Source: Polytrichum commune (lineage: Eukaryota > Streptophyta > Polytrichopsida > Polytrichales > Polytrichaceae). From it: 64,000 bases of DNA. Below, piece after piece: positions 26,048 through 38,300 of the stretch. The stretch is taken from positions 9,796,001-9,860,000 of the forward strand of contig OX485806.1 in the NCBI GenBank assembly GCA_950295325.1, written 5' to 3'. Position 1 is the first letter of the stretch. Each line of letters begins with the position of its first letter. The position numbers were made by a program, and so were the translations under genes. Under the pieces are notes generated by a model that did not search any database, was not told the origin of the DNA, and saw nothing but the letters and a program-made list of their open reading frames with translations.

Positions 26048-27097
26048 AGATGCATTTGGTCCTCTCACAACTTGCTTCTAAAATTTTCTTTCCATCCACC
26101 ATTATTGAGCGGTGTTATTCTTTATTTCATTCATGCGATGTGAAAATTATACCATTGCCTCCACAAAAACAAGGAGACTAATTTAGGAATTCTAATCAAA
26201 ATACCTTCAAAAACACCTTGTATGACCATGGAATTTTCATCCAAACTTCTCATTGAGTTTTGAACTCTGTTGAGGAATTCGGTTGGTTTATGGGCTGCAA
26301 TGCATGATAAACTCGTGATAAACTTGACGACCTTTTTGCTAATTGTACATCGATGTGTGCAGTTAGGTTGCTTCTGCAAATAGGTTGCCTCTTTACCCAT
26401 GCAAATTATCTTGGATCAATACTGGGAGTTTGCTTCCAAAAACTCAAGACTTTGTTCAATTATCCCATATATCAACTAAAATCATGGTTATGAATTTTCG
26501 CCCAGATGATGGACCTCTTGTATTTTCACAAAATCTTGAAGCATCACATAATTACATGAAATATACATATAAACTTTACCATCAACATTATCACTCCTAT
26601 GTGTGCAATGTACAAACTAGAAAACTCATTATATCTCAATTGAGTTCTTGGTAAATTGTATAAGTGGAGGACAAAACTCACCTTGGTTCCTCACCGAGCA
26701 ACATTATCCATCCTTGGATCTACTATAATAAGAATATGCCATCATGAAGAAAATTAGTGTACACTTCAACAATCTTGGGTTCACACTAATTTATGCAAAT
26801 CATAATATTAAAAAATCCCGTTCAAACGAAAGTCAAATTTTGCTTCAGAATTAGAGGGTCTTTCTATACCCTAGTAAATGTGGGTTGCAATTTCAATAAT
26901 TTCTTTCAATATTCTATAGTTTCGAGATCTAAAATGATGTAATGCAAGTGTTGAATGATGAATAAGTGTTGAAATGGTGGTATATCCCATAGTATGCCAT
27001 TTACAAGTAAATAAATATAACGTCAGTTTTTGGTGACACCGACATGCGATATTTGTTTACCTAGTTCTGACTCATATTGAAGTGATATTGGTGTTGG
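26048..27097. other. Gene-free stretch downstream of the LINE 3' side
   Basis: Short open frames only, without known motifs. The right edge is the G-run (27096-27109) that may mark the LINE 3' end. Confidence 0.5.
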
Positions 27098-27183
27098 GGG
27101 GGGGGGGGGAGGGGAGTGGCTTAATGTCTATTGTTGATAGGTGGATTGTTATGTTAGTGCTAGTGCTATTTGGTTAGTATGTT

Positions 27184-27640
27184 TTAATCTAGTAGTACAG
27201 GGGCTTGTTGTTTTTCCAATTTTCTTTTGTTGAGTATGATGCGTGTGAGATATTTGATGGCTATTTGTGACTAGTCCTCCATTAATTTATTGATTTTGGA
27301 CTGGGTGTTTGATGGTTAGTGTGTGGATGGAGCCTTATATGCTAGCTGTGATTATGAGGGGGGGGGGGGGGGGACAATCCAACCTTGTTGGGTAAGGAGG
27401 GGTTGTAGTAGTGCGTATTTATCTAGTTTGCGGGTGGTAGCAACCTCATGGAATCTACCCTTGCAATAGATGAATTCCATGATTTGAACTTTGGTGGTGG
27501 GAGTGGGTGTGAATGAGGGGCTTGGCATGTGGTGGGATGCCTAATAAACATAGGATGTCCGGGTGTAGGCAAGTTGGGCAATTGCATTTTGGATGAGTAG
27601 CTGGATGGTAGTAGCCATGATGGTATAGTGTTGTTTGGTG
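27184..27640 (-). pseudogene. LINE C-terminal restriction-endonuclease-like region (decayed)
   Basis: The end of the LINE protein shows CNCPTCLHPDILCL (about 27,541-27,580), then MEFIYCKGRFHEV (27,450-27,490), KLDKYALLQPLL, GW, and GSIHTLTIKH, ending with LNKRKLEKQQAP before a stop at 27,184. The spacing PD...E-F-x-Y...K..KY matches the outline of PD-(D/E)xK-type nucleases found at the C-terminus of some LINEs. That assignment is by motif order only. A 16-base C-run (27358-27373) has expanded inside the coding region between GWIV and LIITA, and the blocks lie in different frames. Confidence 0.6.
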
Positions 27641-28183
27641 TACAATCGTTGTGGGTTCCATCATTTATTAGTGTGGAACATCTTGTAATGGGGTGTGCCA
27701 TGAGTTTGTTAGCCATGGCATGGGTTGCTTTGTTGTGGCGACTGGTGCGAAGGTTATTTGTATGTTTTGTTTGTGCAACATGACAGTAGGTGAAGGCATG
27801 TATCATTTTCTCTGAGGTTGTAAAGGTTGCATAATGATGAAATGCCATGTTTGATTTTTTTTCCCTTTTTTTTCCTTTAGTTCTCCATGTAATGGCCAAA
27901 TATGACTTTTAGATTTGTGAGATTTGTGCATTGGATATCCATTGGCATCCCATAACATGTTGGATCTTGGTGGGTGGAGGTTTTTGTTTGAGAGCCATTT
28001 GTGAACGAATGGGATGGTGTTTGTTGCTAGGGAAGTGAATGCGTGTTTAGATTCTTTATGTATATATGTCCCAAGGTTGTATATGGAGCCGTCGTGTTGA
28101 GCGGATGTGGGCAATATTGAGGGCTAATATGGCGTTTAGGTGTACTATTGGTGGAAGGGAGTCACTAGTATTTTTGGTTCTTG

Positions 28184-28584
28184 GGCATTTTTTGGCTAGT
28201 TTGTTTGCCTAGTCACTGCCTACTATGTTTATGTGTGTGTGCTTTAACTTTGCATATTTTGACATAATGTTTGGATGTGTTAATGACTACAATGATGAAA
28301 GTTATAAGTAGTTTGCCAGGGTGGTTGTAATGTTGGGAGGGGTGGTAATGTGGTTGAGTAAGAAGTATATGTTGTTGAGGTTGTCCGTGGAGATAAATGT
28401 GTCCATGGTTAGAGATTTGGTGTCTTTTGTTGCTAAGAGTAGTGCATGAAGTTTGGCACAAAGGATATTTAGGTAACCTAGGATTTTAGCTGCAATGTGA
28501 ATTTGGAACAGTCTATTATATACTCCTGACCTTGCAATGTTACCTTTCCCTTCATTGTTTGGGGGTGTAAAGGACCCATTTGTG
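28184..28584 (-). pseudogene. LINE RNase H domain (decayed)
   Basis: Ribonuclease H-like domain that would remove the RNA strand of the hybrid. On the minus strand the first motif reads TNGSF (28570-28584; the family has TDGS). The second is CAKLHALLLATKD where the family has a glutamate, the third is FISTDNLNNIY (28378-28404), followed by VKICKVKAHTH. The last is ANKLAKKCP near 28184-28210, where families have AD.LAK. Two or three of the four acidic catalytic positions are therefore changed. Frameshifts separate the blocks. Confidence 0.75.
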
Positions 28585-30489
28585 TAGTATGATATATATA
28601 TATATAAAATTTATTTTTTGTATTTTTTTGGGAAGGGGGGGGGGGTGAGGTTCAGTTTTTTGGGGTTTGAGGAGGTGGTATGGCATTTTGCTAGGTTTTC
28701 GGGATTTTGATGTGTAGTGGTTGTGTGGTGTGGGAGGGTGGAGTGAGGTATGTGGTATTGACATTTAGGAGAGGGTTGGGGAAATTTTGGTGATATTATT
28801 TGGGTTAGTTTGTTGCGCAATGTTTAGCCTATTTGATGACTTTTTGGATGAGGTTGATCTCAACGATATGGGCGAGTCTGTGGCCAAACCATTATGTGTT
28901 GAACGCGGGGCCTAGAGAGCCAAAGATTTTGTCTCTCTTGTGTGGTGAATGATATTGAGTGAATGTGGTGGGACATGTGAGGGGGTTTGAGAAGTAGGAG
29001 TGTGTTAATTGAAAGGTTTGATTAGGTTTTCAAGGATTGTTTGGGGTAAAGTGTGGTTGTTTAGGGGGGAACTAGAAGTCGGTGGTTTTCATGGTAGTGG
29101 TGTAATGTATATATTGATTTGTAGTAAGATTTATGTTGCAAAGTCTTGCGGAGGTTAAGGTTGAGGTTGAGGTTGAGGGAGGGGTTGGTTTTGTTTGTGG
29201 AGTATCTTTTCATAGCCAATAAAGTATGTCTAGTGTTATGAATGTTTGGTAGTTTCCTTCATGGTCGTGTATTTGGCATGGGCGAGTGGTGGATGAATTT
29301 GGATGGTGGGTACGCTTGTAATGATGTCCTTGTCGGGGTTGCATTCTTGGGTGTGTAGTGCAAGGTGTGGTATGGTGAGGCTTGGGCATACATGTCTTCT
29401 ATCTTGGGATTGTGGGTTTTTTGTGTGAGGAGATTTCTTTAGTTATGCAATGTTGTCTCATGTTCTGCAATAGTTTTGTGATGAGAAGAAGGTTATGTTC
29501 ATATAGGATGTTATCAGGGTTTAGTAATACACTTTGAGGTACCTATTTGTTGTAATGAACATCATGTGTGGGCCAACGGCACTTGAAGTGGTGGGAGTGT
29601 TTTTGAGCACCCCATTTACCTTTGTACTTAGTTGTTTTGAATGTGGTTGTGTTTGATAAAGGTATACCTAGGGGGGATGTGGTGGTGGGGGGTGGGGCAT
29701 ATCGTGTAGTGTAGTGGGTGGGAAATTGGATGTTGCTTGGAGGAGTGCATTTTCTATGTTTCTAGATTTGGTGTGGTATTTTTTGTGAAATTCTTGGAAG
29801 GTTAGTATGTGGGTGCACAAGGTATCTTGTAGTTGGGGGAGGGTTGTGATGTTTAGTGTGGCTAGTTTGTTGATGAATTTTCCTATGTTGGCTTTCTGAA
29901 AGGGGGTGAAGGTGGGGTAGAAGGGGCTTTTGTACTATTCTTCATGGGGGAGGGAGTTCGTGACTGGGAAGGTTGTGTCCATTGAGTCTACATGGATATG
30001 AAAATGTTTTTTAGGATGAATAATGCTCTGGATGTGGGGGACCTAGTGCAAGCTTGGTATGTGAGATGGGGGAGGCATTCTGCACCTCCGTATTTGGAGG
30101 CTATAGATTTGACTAATCATTGGGATTATTTGGCCCAATTATCATGGGTTGTTTAGAGTTTGTGTGAGTTGTTCACTTAAGGAGATTGTGTACCTTAGTA
30201 GGAGGGAATAGGCTTCAACTCCAGATGTTTCTCTAGGTAGTTATGCGAAGATGCTTGGGGTGCTCAAAAGTAGTTTGCAAATTAGTTTGTCCATTTTGCG
30301 AATGTCTGGGATTGAGAAAGGGGTGGAATAGAATGCAGATTCTATACCTAGGCGGATTATTGTGTTGAGGATTTTAGTTTTTTGTTGTATTGATACTGGT
30401 GAGAATAATAGTGCAACACTTTGTTTTTTTGATTTTTTTTCTTCTATAGTGGTTTCTTTTTGGATTGTTTATTTGAGTGATGAGACTAG

Positions 30490-31246
30490 TTGTATTCCTA
30501 GGTAGGTGTATGCCTTGTTATGGGATAAAAATAGGGAGTTGTTGGTTTTTGTAATTGATATTTTGAGCTTTAATGTATTTGGTGGATACTTAGGTTGGAG
30601 TTTGGATTTGTTTGGGCAGCCCGTGACCGCACAATCAGAGATGCCTATGTCCATGTGAGCCTAGTATGAGCCTAGTCTAAGCTTATTGAGTTGCGGGTGT
30701 ATGGATGCTATGTCATTTGTCAATATGGTGAGGTCATCAACATAGGAGGATGTCATCATGGTATTCAGTGAGGTATTGAATTTATATATCCTTTGGTCTT
30801 TTCTAGCCATCTAAGGAAGGGTTCAAGGAAAATGATGAAGAGGCGAGGGCTAAGAGTTGCTCCTTGAATGGTGCCTCTACTAATTTTTATTGGGGGTGTG
30901 GTGGGGAAGTGTGTTCCTAGGAAGGATGTGGGTGATTCAAAGTATATATTGCCTCCTAGTTTTGTTGCATCTAGTGGGTATCCTAGGTCTTCCATTATGA
31001 CAAGTAATCTTGGGTGGTCGATTAATCTGAATGAGATTTTTTAAAATCACTTTATGTGATGTAGATATATTTATTTGTGAATTTGGCATCTTCTAATGCC
31101 TCTATAAGGGCTTGTATTTGTTGAGCGGTGTTTCTCATAGGGCGAAAGCCTTCTTGGCTATGGTGTAGAGAGGTTAGGGTGCTTGTAGGTGGAGGGTTAC
31201 TCGGAAGTGGTCCAAGTTGAGGTGTAATTTTGTGTTGGTGTGACAT
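30490..31246 (-). pseudogene. LINE reverse transcriptase domain (decayed)
   Basis: Non-LTR reverse transcriptase that would copy the element's RNA at a nicked target. Visible motifs in order are SQEGFRPMRNTAQQIQALIE (31,160-31,100 region), a decayed DF..AF/IDH block near 31,040, MEDLGYP, then the motif GTIQGATLSPRLF (30,800-30,900). The catalytic box reads YVDD at 30733-30744, followed by CAVTGCPNKSKL and YTYLGIQL, the usual block after the palm. At least two in-frame stops and two frame changes show it is dead. The fingers region before SQEGFRP is only partly present. Confidence 0.85.
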
Positions 31247-31288
31247 TGAAGTTGCATTGGGTGGGAGGTAGATATGTAGAATTTGTCA

Positions 31289-31733
31289 ATTGCACTTCAA
31301 GCACTCTCATTGGTGAAAAAGGTGGAGATAGTCCAAGTTCGCTTCACACCAAGCTTGAGGGGACCAACATAGTAATGTCTACATGGATTCTTACATGGCA
31401 TCAAATGGATCATGTTTCATGGTCATTTGGAATATTTTCAAAAACCACCTCTTGAAAGTAGGCCAAACTCAAAACTAGGAGACCATGGCACTCCAAAACC
31501 TCACAACTGTTGATATACAATATTTGATCATGTGTGAGGACCCCTGCATGACTAGAAATTCATTGAAGTAGCATTCAATTGAGGGCCCGGTCACATATGA
31601 CTTCACACTACACTTGAGGGCATGTGACCACACTACATGATTGTGGAGAAGTCTTGGGAGGGCCTTTGAACACTTTTTCTTGGGCTCTCACAATTTCATG
31701 GTCACGGCTCTTGGCTCGTATGTGAAGTGGCCC
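31289..31733. mobile_element. MITE family A, copy 2, 5'-truncated at the LINE junction
   Basis: It matches family A from the internal block ATTGCACTTCAAGCACTC to the right terminus GTGAAGTGGCCC, followed by TTA. The first roughly 40 bp, including the left inverted repeat, are absent, replaced by the 5' edge of the LINE. Confidence 0.88.
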
Positions 31734-34649
31734 TTAATACTTTGCAAGACAATTAGAAATGGTGACACTAAATATAATATTCAGTGCCATCACCGTACTC
31801 ACAATAGACTTGACGTACTAAAGTGCCTTCCATCTAGAAATGTCAGAGTTAGTCAAACTGACATCTAAGTTAGAGAGGCTACCCTAGTCCCGAGAGTTAA
31901 AATTTGCCTTCAGATCATGTCTGGGTGTGGTCTTTCTGTCTTTTCAAGTGACCTCTGCAAGGTATGGGGGCCTTATGAAAAGAAATTGATTTTAAAGTCT
32001 GGGAAGTCAAAAGGCTTATAGGACTAGAAGCTCATCAAATTGGTGACATAACGGCTGATTTTTTAAGAGTAATGGAATGCAATGGCCTTTGTGAGATAAA
32101 GGCTGATATGAATTTGGTGGTTCAATTGTAAGAATGACTTGAGATTGCCTAGTATTACATTCTCGAATCATAACATTACTCACCGACATGGGCCCTCATA
32201 ATATAACAGTGGGATGTTGGGAGCTCAGTTTGAACCTGAGTCTTCATGCCCAACTTTTGGATCATTTGATTGTTATATTATGGGGGCCCACAAACCGAGA
32301 GTTGAGCGATGAGGAATGTTGTGATAGGGAAGGAAACCTTTTCGCAAAATGGAGTTATAGAGTGGCACTCTAGCACAAAAGCATGCCTTGTTCTCAACAA
32401 CATTTGTGGTCATTCTTCTTATTAGATTGTACAATATAGAAGGCTTCCATATTGAGGCCAGAGGGGGGCTACTAAGGCCAACTTGAATCCTAATGAGGTT
32501 TTGAGGTCGAGGTTGAGTTTGGGGTGGGATTGTCTCCAACCTCAACCTAAATTTTCATCCAATATTGGTATATTGAGGTATTGAGTCCAAGTTGAGATTG
32601 GGGTGGCTTGCTCTAAAGTACTCCAGGTTTTGTTAAAGCATTGCATTTATATGCAAAAAGAGTGGGGTTATGTTATGAAAAAAACCAACTTTCTAAATTG
32701 TCATACTAGGATTGGTGGGCCAAGCTAACCTTGCATAGGCTGAGCTGGGATTTAACCCTTAACTTCCTAAGAGACCCATTTTGGGCTTATGAATGAGCCT
32801 TGAAGGCAAATTCATCCAAACAGAAGGTGCTAGGAAGGTCATAATGGGAGTTGTCCTTTCATTGTGTTCCTCATAAATTTTTTTTGTCAATGGCAATGAT
32901 CCCATTCCAATATGAGAAGATGGTTGTTCACAAGGTATATTTAGAGTCAAGAATGAACTAATTTTTCTCTTTGTTTATACGTTACTATATATAGTAATTA
33001 CATATTAGGATTGAAAATTGTCAATTTTCTATGGTCTTGTTTTTCTTATCTCAAAGTGTAACTATTTGTGATATAATCTTGAAAATGTTGACTATAATTT
33101 TATTGCATATACTTATTGCCATTTTTTGAAGTTTAATGATTCTAAATCGACTATGAACAAATAAAATAAACATTGCTAAAACTTCTTCCATATTAAAGTG
33201 ATCTTAATGTCATAACCAACAACTTTTCTCTAAGGTACAATAAAATTTGAGTTCTAGAAAGCTTACATTTTAAAAGATCTAACGAAACCACAATATGCAT
33301 GTCAAACCATAGTTTAGATCCTAAAGTACTCTAAAAAAATAACTGGATTGAAAGGAGTTGTCCAAGAAGTTTCACCCATGTTTCAAAGTGAGGCTCTGAC
33401 ACAAGTCACTCTAATGGGCTCTTAATAGAGAAGTCCGTCAAAGAGACGGATGACAATGTTCCATGGCACCTGAGCAAATTGAGTTGATGACACAAGCCAA
33501 AAGTGTTTCAAATTGTTTGCATGAAAAGCAAAGAAACAATGACCAGGAAGTTGACACTCTGGAAATTATGCAATACCATCAAACCTAAAAATGTGGTAAG
33601 AGCAAATCTTTCACAGAACCTGAACCTTCAACACCATCTTCATATATGGTAGGTGCATGAGCCTAAAACAAACACTTTTCTTACCAAAATCTAATACTCC
33701 TATATTTGCATTTTGAAATGAAGAGACACGCTACATTTGCACCATGTTGATTGACCAACACAATTTCTGCTGCGTTGTGTTCCTTTGCACTCAAGGAACA
33801 CTCACAATGCTCAGTTCACATGTAATTTTGAGCAGAACTAAGGTAATTGGGACTTATGTAGTCACTCTTCTTAATTGCACACCGATGTTTGAGTGGTAGA
33901 TGGCAAAGCTTGTCGTTAAGAAAGGACACCAAAATGACATGTGTTACATACATGTTCCAATCTAGATTCTACTGTCAACACAGTTGGGAGGGCCTATGAG
34001 TTGGAGAGAAAGACAACTTTCACTTTGACCTCTAATAACTTTCGCACCTCAACTCCAATTCTGAAACTTGAAATGACAATCTTTGTCAATCCAACGGCCG
34101 TATGGAGTTCCAAGTGCCTAAACTAAGGCCACATACCTTAAACCTTATCTTGGAACGATGGCAACGAAGTCAATACAGCAATGAATGGCAGAGCACACCT
34201 GTCGTGTGCGCAGCCTTTGAACCCTTCATGGCTGCAGCCCTTATAGTCAGTAAGGTTGTCATCAGGAATACACAGAACCATATTTGGACATCTCATATTG
34301 TTATGGTAGAGAGTACTCAAAATACAACACACGTCATGGAATTTTACCCAGAATCCATGGTCCACACTTTCAGAGCTAAACAATATGTGGCTCCTCTTCC
34401 ATGTACCATCTCCTTTGTTATGGACAGAAGAACAGGTGAAAAGGGACAAGCAAGCAGCGCAAACAAACAAAGTAGGTTATATACACAGTTTTTGTGATTT
34501 GGGAGGCCCCATTGCCTGGCCCACGTGTAGTTAAGATTTCAAGAATGTCAACAATACCTGATAGAATCATAGCGCATGTGCACCTGGTATTACTAAACTA
34601 GCTAGAATGTAGAACTAAACCCCACACAAATAATGGAAGGTAGCCTGTT
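31734..34649. other. Gene-free stretch between the LINE/MITE block and the kinase gene
   Basis: Contains the small foldback at 32,189-32,290 and a family E right-end fragment near 33,850-33,935. Open frames on both strands at 34,100-34,500 overlap each other and show no known motif; this part may belong to the kinase 3' side. Confidence 0.5.
32189..32290. repeat. Small foldback, about 102 bp
   Basis: Arms TGGGCCCTCATAATATAACA (32189-) and TTGTTATATTATGGGGGCCC (to 32289) are inverse with few mismatches. A related pair of ends (GGGCCTTTGGAATATAACAA and CTGTTATATTTTGGGGGTCC) brackets about 16,762-16,985, suggesting a small dispersed family. Confidence 0.65.
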
Positions 34650-35349
34650 AACGTAACATGCTGGGACTTTATCTTTGGAACATATCACGGGAACTACGGA
34701 AGGATGTGTGTCATCCCTTCATAGCAAAAAAATTACACCTTTCGGTGATGCCCAGAGGGCCTAAAAGTACACTCTGTAAAGGGGCTTTCCTGCACCTCTC
34801 TGCTGTTTACTTGGGCCATCATCTTCTATTATGCCATCTACATGTACAAATCTAGGAACTACACTCTTTGGTACACTCTGTACGATACACTGACACACAC
34901 TCGAGTAACGAAAGGCGGTCGGCAAATGCAGTGGCTTCAGCACAGTACTGTGTTAAGAGCTCTCTCATCTTGATTTCTGCGACATAGTCCCCCCACAGTG
35001 GTCAATAGAGTAAAGCAAAGTCCTCTTGGGGTTATTATGTGCGACAACAAGGGCTTGCTGTGGGCTTCATTCCACATGAGGGCTCCCAAAAAAAGGCATC
35101 TCAAGGTGGAAGAAGAGATAACAAACCAAGTGACTTGACGAAGTTCAGTAGGGTACTTACTGCCAAAAAATGGCCGTGTCACAGGATGTCTTCTTGGCTG
35201 GTGCACTCAGAGAGATATGCCACTGGTGAAGACATGATGTCCAGGCAAGGCTGAATGAATGGCCTGTCTGGACTTCTTTCAACAGGTGTATCCAGGCCAT
35301 CATAGTCAACAGGTGGAAAAAACCCCACAATGATCTAGGACATTTGAGA
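34650..35349 (-). other. Probable 3' UTR of the AHK1-like gene
   Basis: Downstream of the stop codon the base composition stays closer to that of the exons than to the flanking intergenic DNA for about 700 bp. No conserved protein is visible in any frame; the short open frames here look like chance. Read on the minus strand it has T-rich stretches and TGTAA-like motifs near 34720-34740 that could serve polyadenylation, but no clear AATAAA was seen. The end point is a guess. Confidence 0.35.
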
Positions 35350-38300
35350 TCATGCTGAATTGACCTGGACATCATTTGAAACCCCGGATTCAGAATTGCT
35401 CAGTATAGATGAGACAATACCATTACCAGTGAAGCTCGGGGCAGCAGTTCGAAGAATGACTTGAACCATGTAGTCTTGGTCGATGGGTTTCGTAAGGAAA
35501 GCATCCATTCCAGCATTCAAGCATTTCTGCTCATCACTGGCCATTGCATTAGCTGTAAGTGCAACTATGGAAGTTCGCTGGGGAGTGCCCTTCTCATGTT
35601 CCCGTATCGCTTTACAAGCTTCATATCCATCCATCAAAGGCATCTGCAAGTAGCATGAAAACGTCAATTAGTCATGTCTACTGAGTGATAGATAGCTCAT
35701 AGAGAAAAGTCACAAATCCACATAACCCTCAACATCCACAAATAGAAGATTGTTTAAATTTGCACATTTACTTGCATAAGCCTTTGACCTTACACAAGGT
35801 CACACATATGCCTTTGACATCTAAAAAGAAGGGTAACCACTAAGAGTGAGGAAAACCAACCTGACAATTCATCAGAAGAGAAAGCTCACAGAGAAAGTTA
35901 CAAATGAACAGAACGTCAAGATTCACAAAACAAAAGATGTTCAAAATTTGCACACTATCTGCATAAGCTTTTAACATCACACAAGAAGATCAGACATAAG
36001 CCTTGAAAGAGGTCCAGCAAGAGGGTTACCACCACTAACAGAGAGAAAGAACCCACCTGACAATCCATCAAGATGCAGTGATAAGGTATTTGGCCCTGAC
36101 GCATACGTGTCAAAACAGATTCCAAAACTTCCTGACCATTTGATGCCTCATGAGTGACTGCCCCTAACCTCCGCAACATGGCAGCTGCCAATTTCCGTAG
36201 AAGTGGAGTGTCTTCAGCTACTAAGATTTCCAGATTCTCCAGAGGCTTGTGGACCATGCTCTTCTTGCCATTTGGATGCGTGATACGTGGGACAGATCTT
36301 TTCACAGGCTTGATGCTAGTAGTAGTTGTGGAGGAGCTGTGCATACTACCCTGGTCTGTAGTAGTATTCTGGACTGTAGATTTGATTTCCATCTCTGAGT
36401 AAGATATCTCCTCAGGTGGAGCAGATTTTGCCGCCGTTGGCCTGTGCCTTACGTTTCTTCCGTGGACAGTGATGGCAGAGGTGGGCGTGTACAATGATGA
36501 AGGTTCCTGTGAGGTTGACACCTCATTGTCACACGCATATGGATCGTTCCACTGCTGCTGCTTGACGTAATTGATCGTATTCGACGCAAGAATCTCAGGA
36601 GGGTTTTCAAGTTCCAACGACTGCAGCGGATCGCCCTCACGGGCAATTAGTTGGAAAATCTCCTTCAATCGCGCTGTGTGCAGTGGCCTCCGAACGATGA
36701 ACGAGTGTTGGACAGCGCGAAGGGCGGCTTTGATGGGCTCATGGGTGTTAGAGGAAGTCACCCACACGACTGACAAATTCCCATGCAGGTCTTTCAACTT
36801 CCGCCGGTTCGGATTCGACTCCAACTTACCAAGCCCGAGCCCGTCAAGATACCGCTTTGATGACCCAGTCACAAACCCTGATTCCTGTAAATATTCTTCC
36901 AAGAAATCAGGTTTCACATGATTGGGAAGAAGGCTCGCATCAATCACCATCAGCTGCCTCCCTTGACTGGTAAATGGTCGCTCTCCCCGAGTTTTCCATG
37001 TCCTTAAAAACTCACTCCTGATCAATCTCTGGACTCCTCGCGACGACTGCTTGGTGCTAACCTCCAAGCCGGAATCAAATTGCTGAAAATTATCTGAGCT
37101 GCTCTGTTTCCCTTCGACACCACCGTTCACCTTTGCAGCACTGCCATTCAAATATCTCAAATGGAGTAAGATCTGCTCCCATGTTTCGACTTGGTGAACT
37201 CTCAAGCCCTGCTTCGAAATCCATTCTGATGCAACAGACCTGCTGTCAGCATCAGGAACGCCAAGAACAACTTCAGTGTCTTCAATTATCGGCGGCAGGC
37301 TGTATGGGATGGTTTCACATGTCATTGCCCGTTGGAAGCAAATGGAGAACTGGAACACAGCTCCTGGTCCTGTCTTCTCGACAATGCGTATACTTCCACC
37401 CATCAATTGAACAAGAGAGCGGACAATGCCTAGGCCTAATCCTGTCCCACCATGCCTGCAATACATGGGAAACAGTCAGTTCCGCATAATTGCTTCCTTG
37501 AAAACTACATGGTTGAGTAAAATGTTCCTTTTTCTATACCTTCTAAGCTTCCATTGGGAGGAAATTAGCTCTCAACAATTTTCATGTACCCGATTTAATG
37601 CAACTGTCCTCCAAGGTACGATACTTTCAGTGTTTGTATAGGTTAGTCCTGACAAACAGTCCACTAAGTCCTTCAAGAACTCACACCTTCATGGATGGCT
37701 TTAAAAGAGTTGCCCTTAAGATTCACCTCACTGCCCAAAAAGTCTGGAAGTCTGACAACCAGATTACTAAGACTTTTAAATGCATGATGTTCCAACAAAG
37801 CATTTCCTTACACCTGAAAGTAAAAATGTTTCATGCCAATCATAGGTCTAGAAGATGGAAGAGTTAACCTACATGCGAGTTGTGCTAGCATTCCCCTGAA
37901 CAAAGTTTTCAAACACCTTCTCACGCAAGGCTGGAATCACAAACATCATGCACCAGTGGATTAGCTACAACAAATCACAGACAAGGATACTGAAAGGACT
38001 GAAAAACTTAAGTGACACTTCTACTACACATGCCAAGCTGAAATGAAGCATAAGTACCACAACCCAAGATGACTGAATTAACCTGGTTCAATCCCTGGTC
38101 CTGTATCATCGATTTCAAAGATCAAGACCACAGTGTCAGGTGCACTTGCAGCTTCAGTGTATCTTTCAAGTGAAAACGGGCTGAAGCTCCTGCGGTGCAA
38201 AGTTCCGACACCCTGGGGTTCTGGGTTGACGAGTGAGCCTCGCACCATGATTCGACCTTTTGAGGTAAATTTAATACTGTTTCCTATCAGGTTTGTGAAT

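Larger units (their letters stand above)
27098..31288 (-). mobile_element. 5'-truncated, degenerate non-LTR retrotransposon (LINE) with RT, RNase H and nuclease-like C-terminus
   Basis: Read on the minus strand, one long ancestral reading frame can be followed from about 31,246 to a stop at 27,184, broken by several stops and frameshifts. In order: reverse transcriptase, a connector with KAYTYLGIQL, RNase H, a Cys/His-rich stretch, and a C-terminal segment with HPDILCL, MEFIY, KLDKYALLQPLL and GSIHTLTIKH. That last order resembles a restriction-endonuclease-like domain. Upstream parts (first ORF, any AP endonuclease, start of the RT) are missing, and the 5' border abuts a truncated MITE at 31,289. 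The 3' end is uncertain; a C-run (minus strand) at 27096-27109 lies about 75 bp past the stop. The clade is not settled; RNase H plus such a C-terminus recalls Dualen/RandI-like elements of green algae. Confidence 0.85.

Noticed and set aside
34102-34497. 131-codon plus-strand open frame and a 110-codon frame on the other strand
   Set aside because: They overlap each other, show no known motif, and lie in the probable 3' region of the kinase gene; likely chance in less AT-rich DNA.
35955-37466. A 503-codon open frame taken as a separate single-exon gene
   Set aside because: It is exon 10 of the kinase read into its neighbouring introns; splice sites at 37,455 and 36,057 fit the protein family.
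38085-38100. tRNA-like GGTTCAATCCC box
   Set aside because: It is coding sequence of the kinase G1 motif region; no acceptor or anticodon stems fit.
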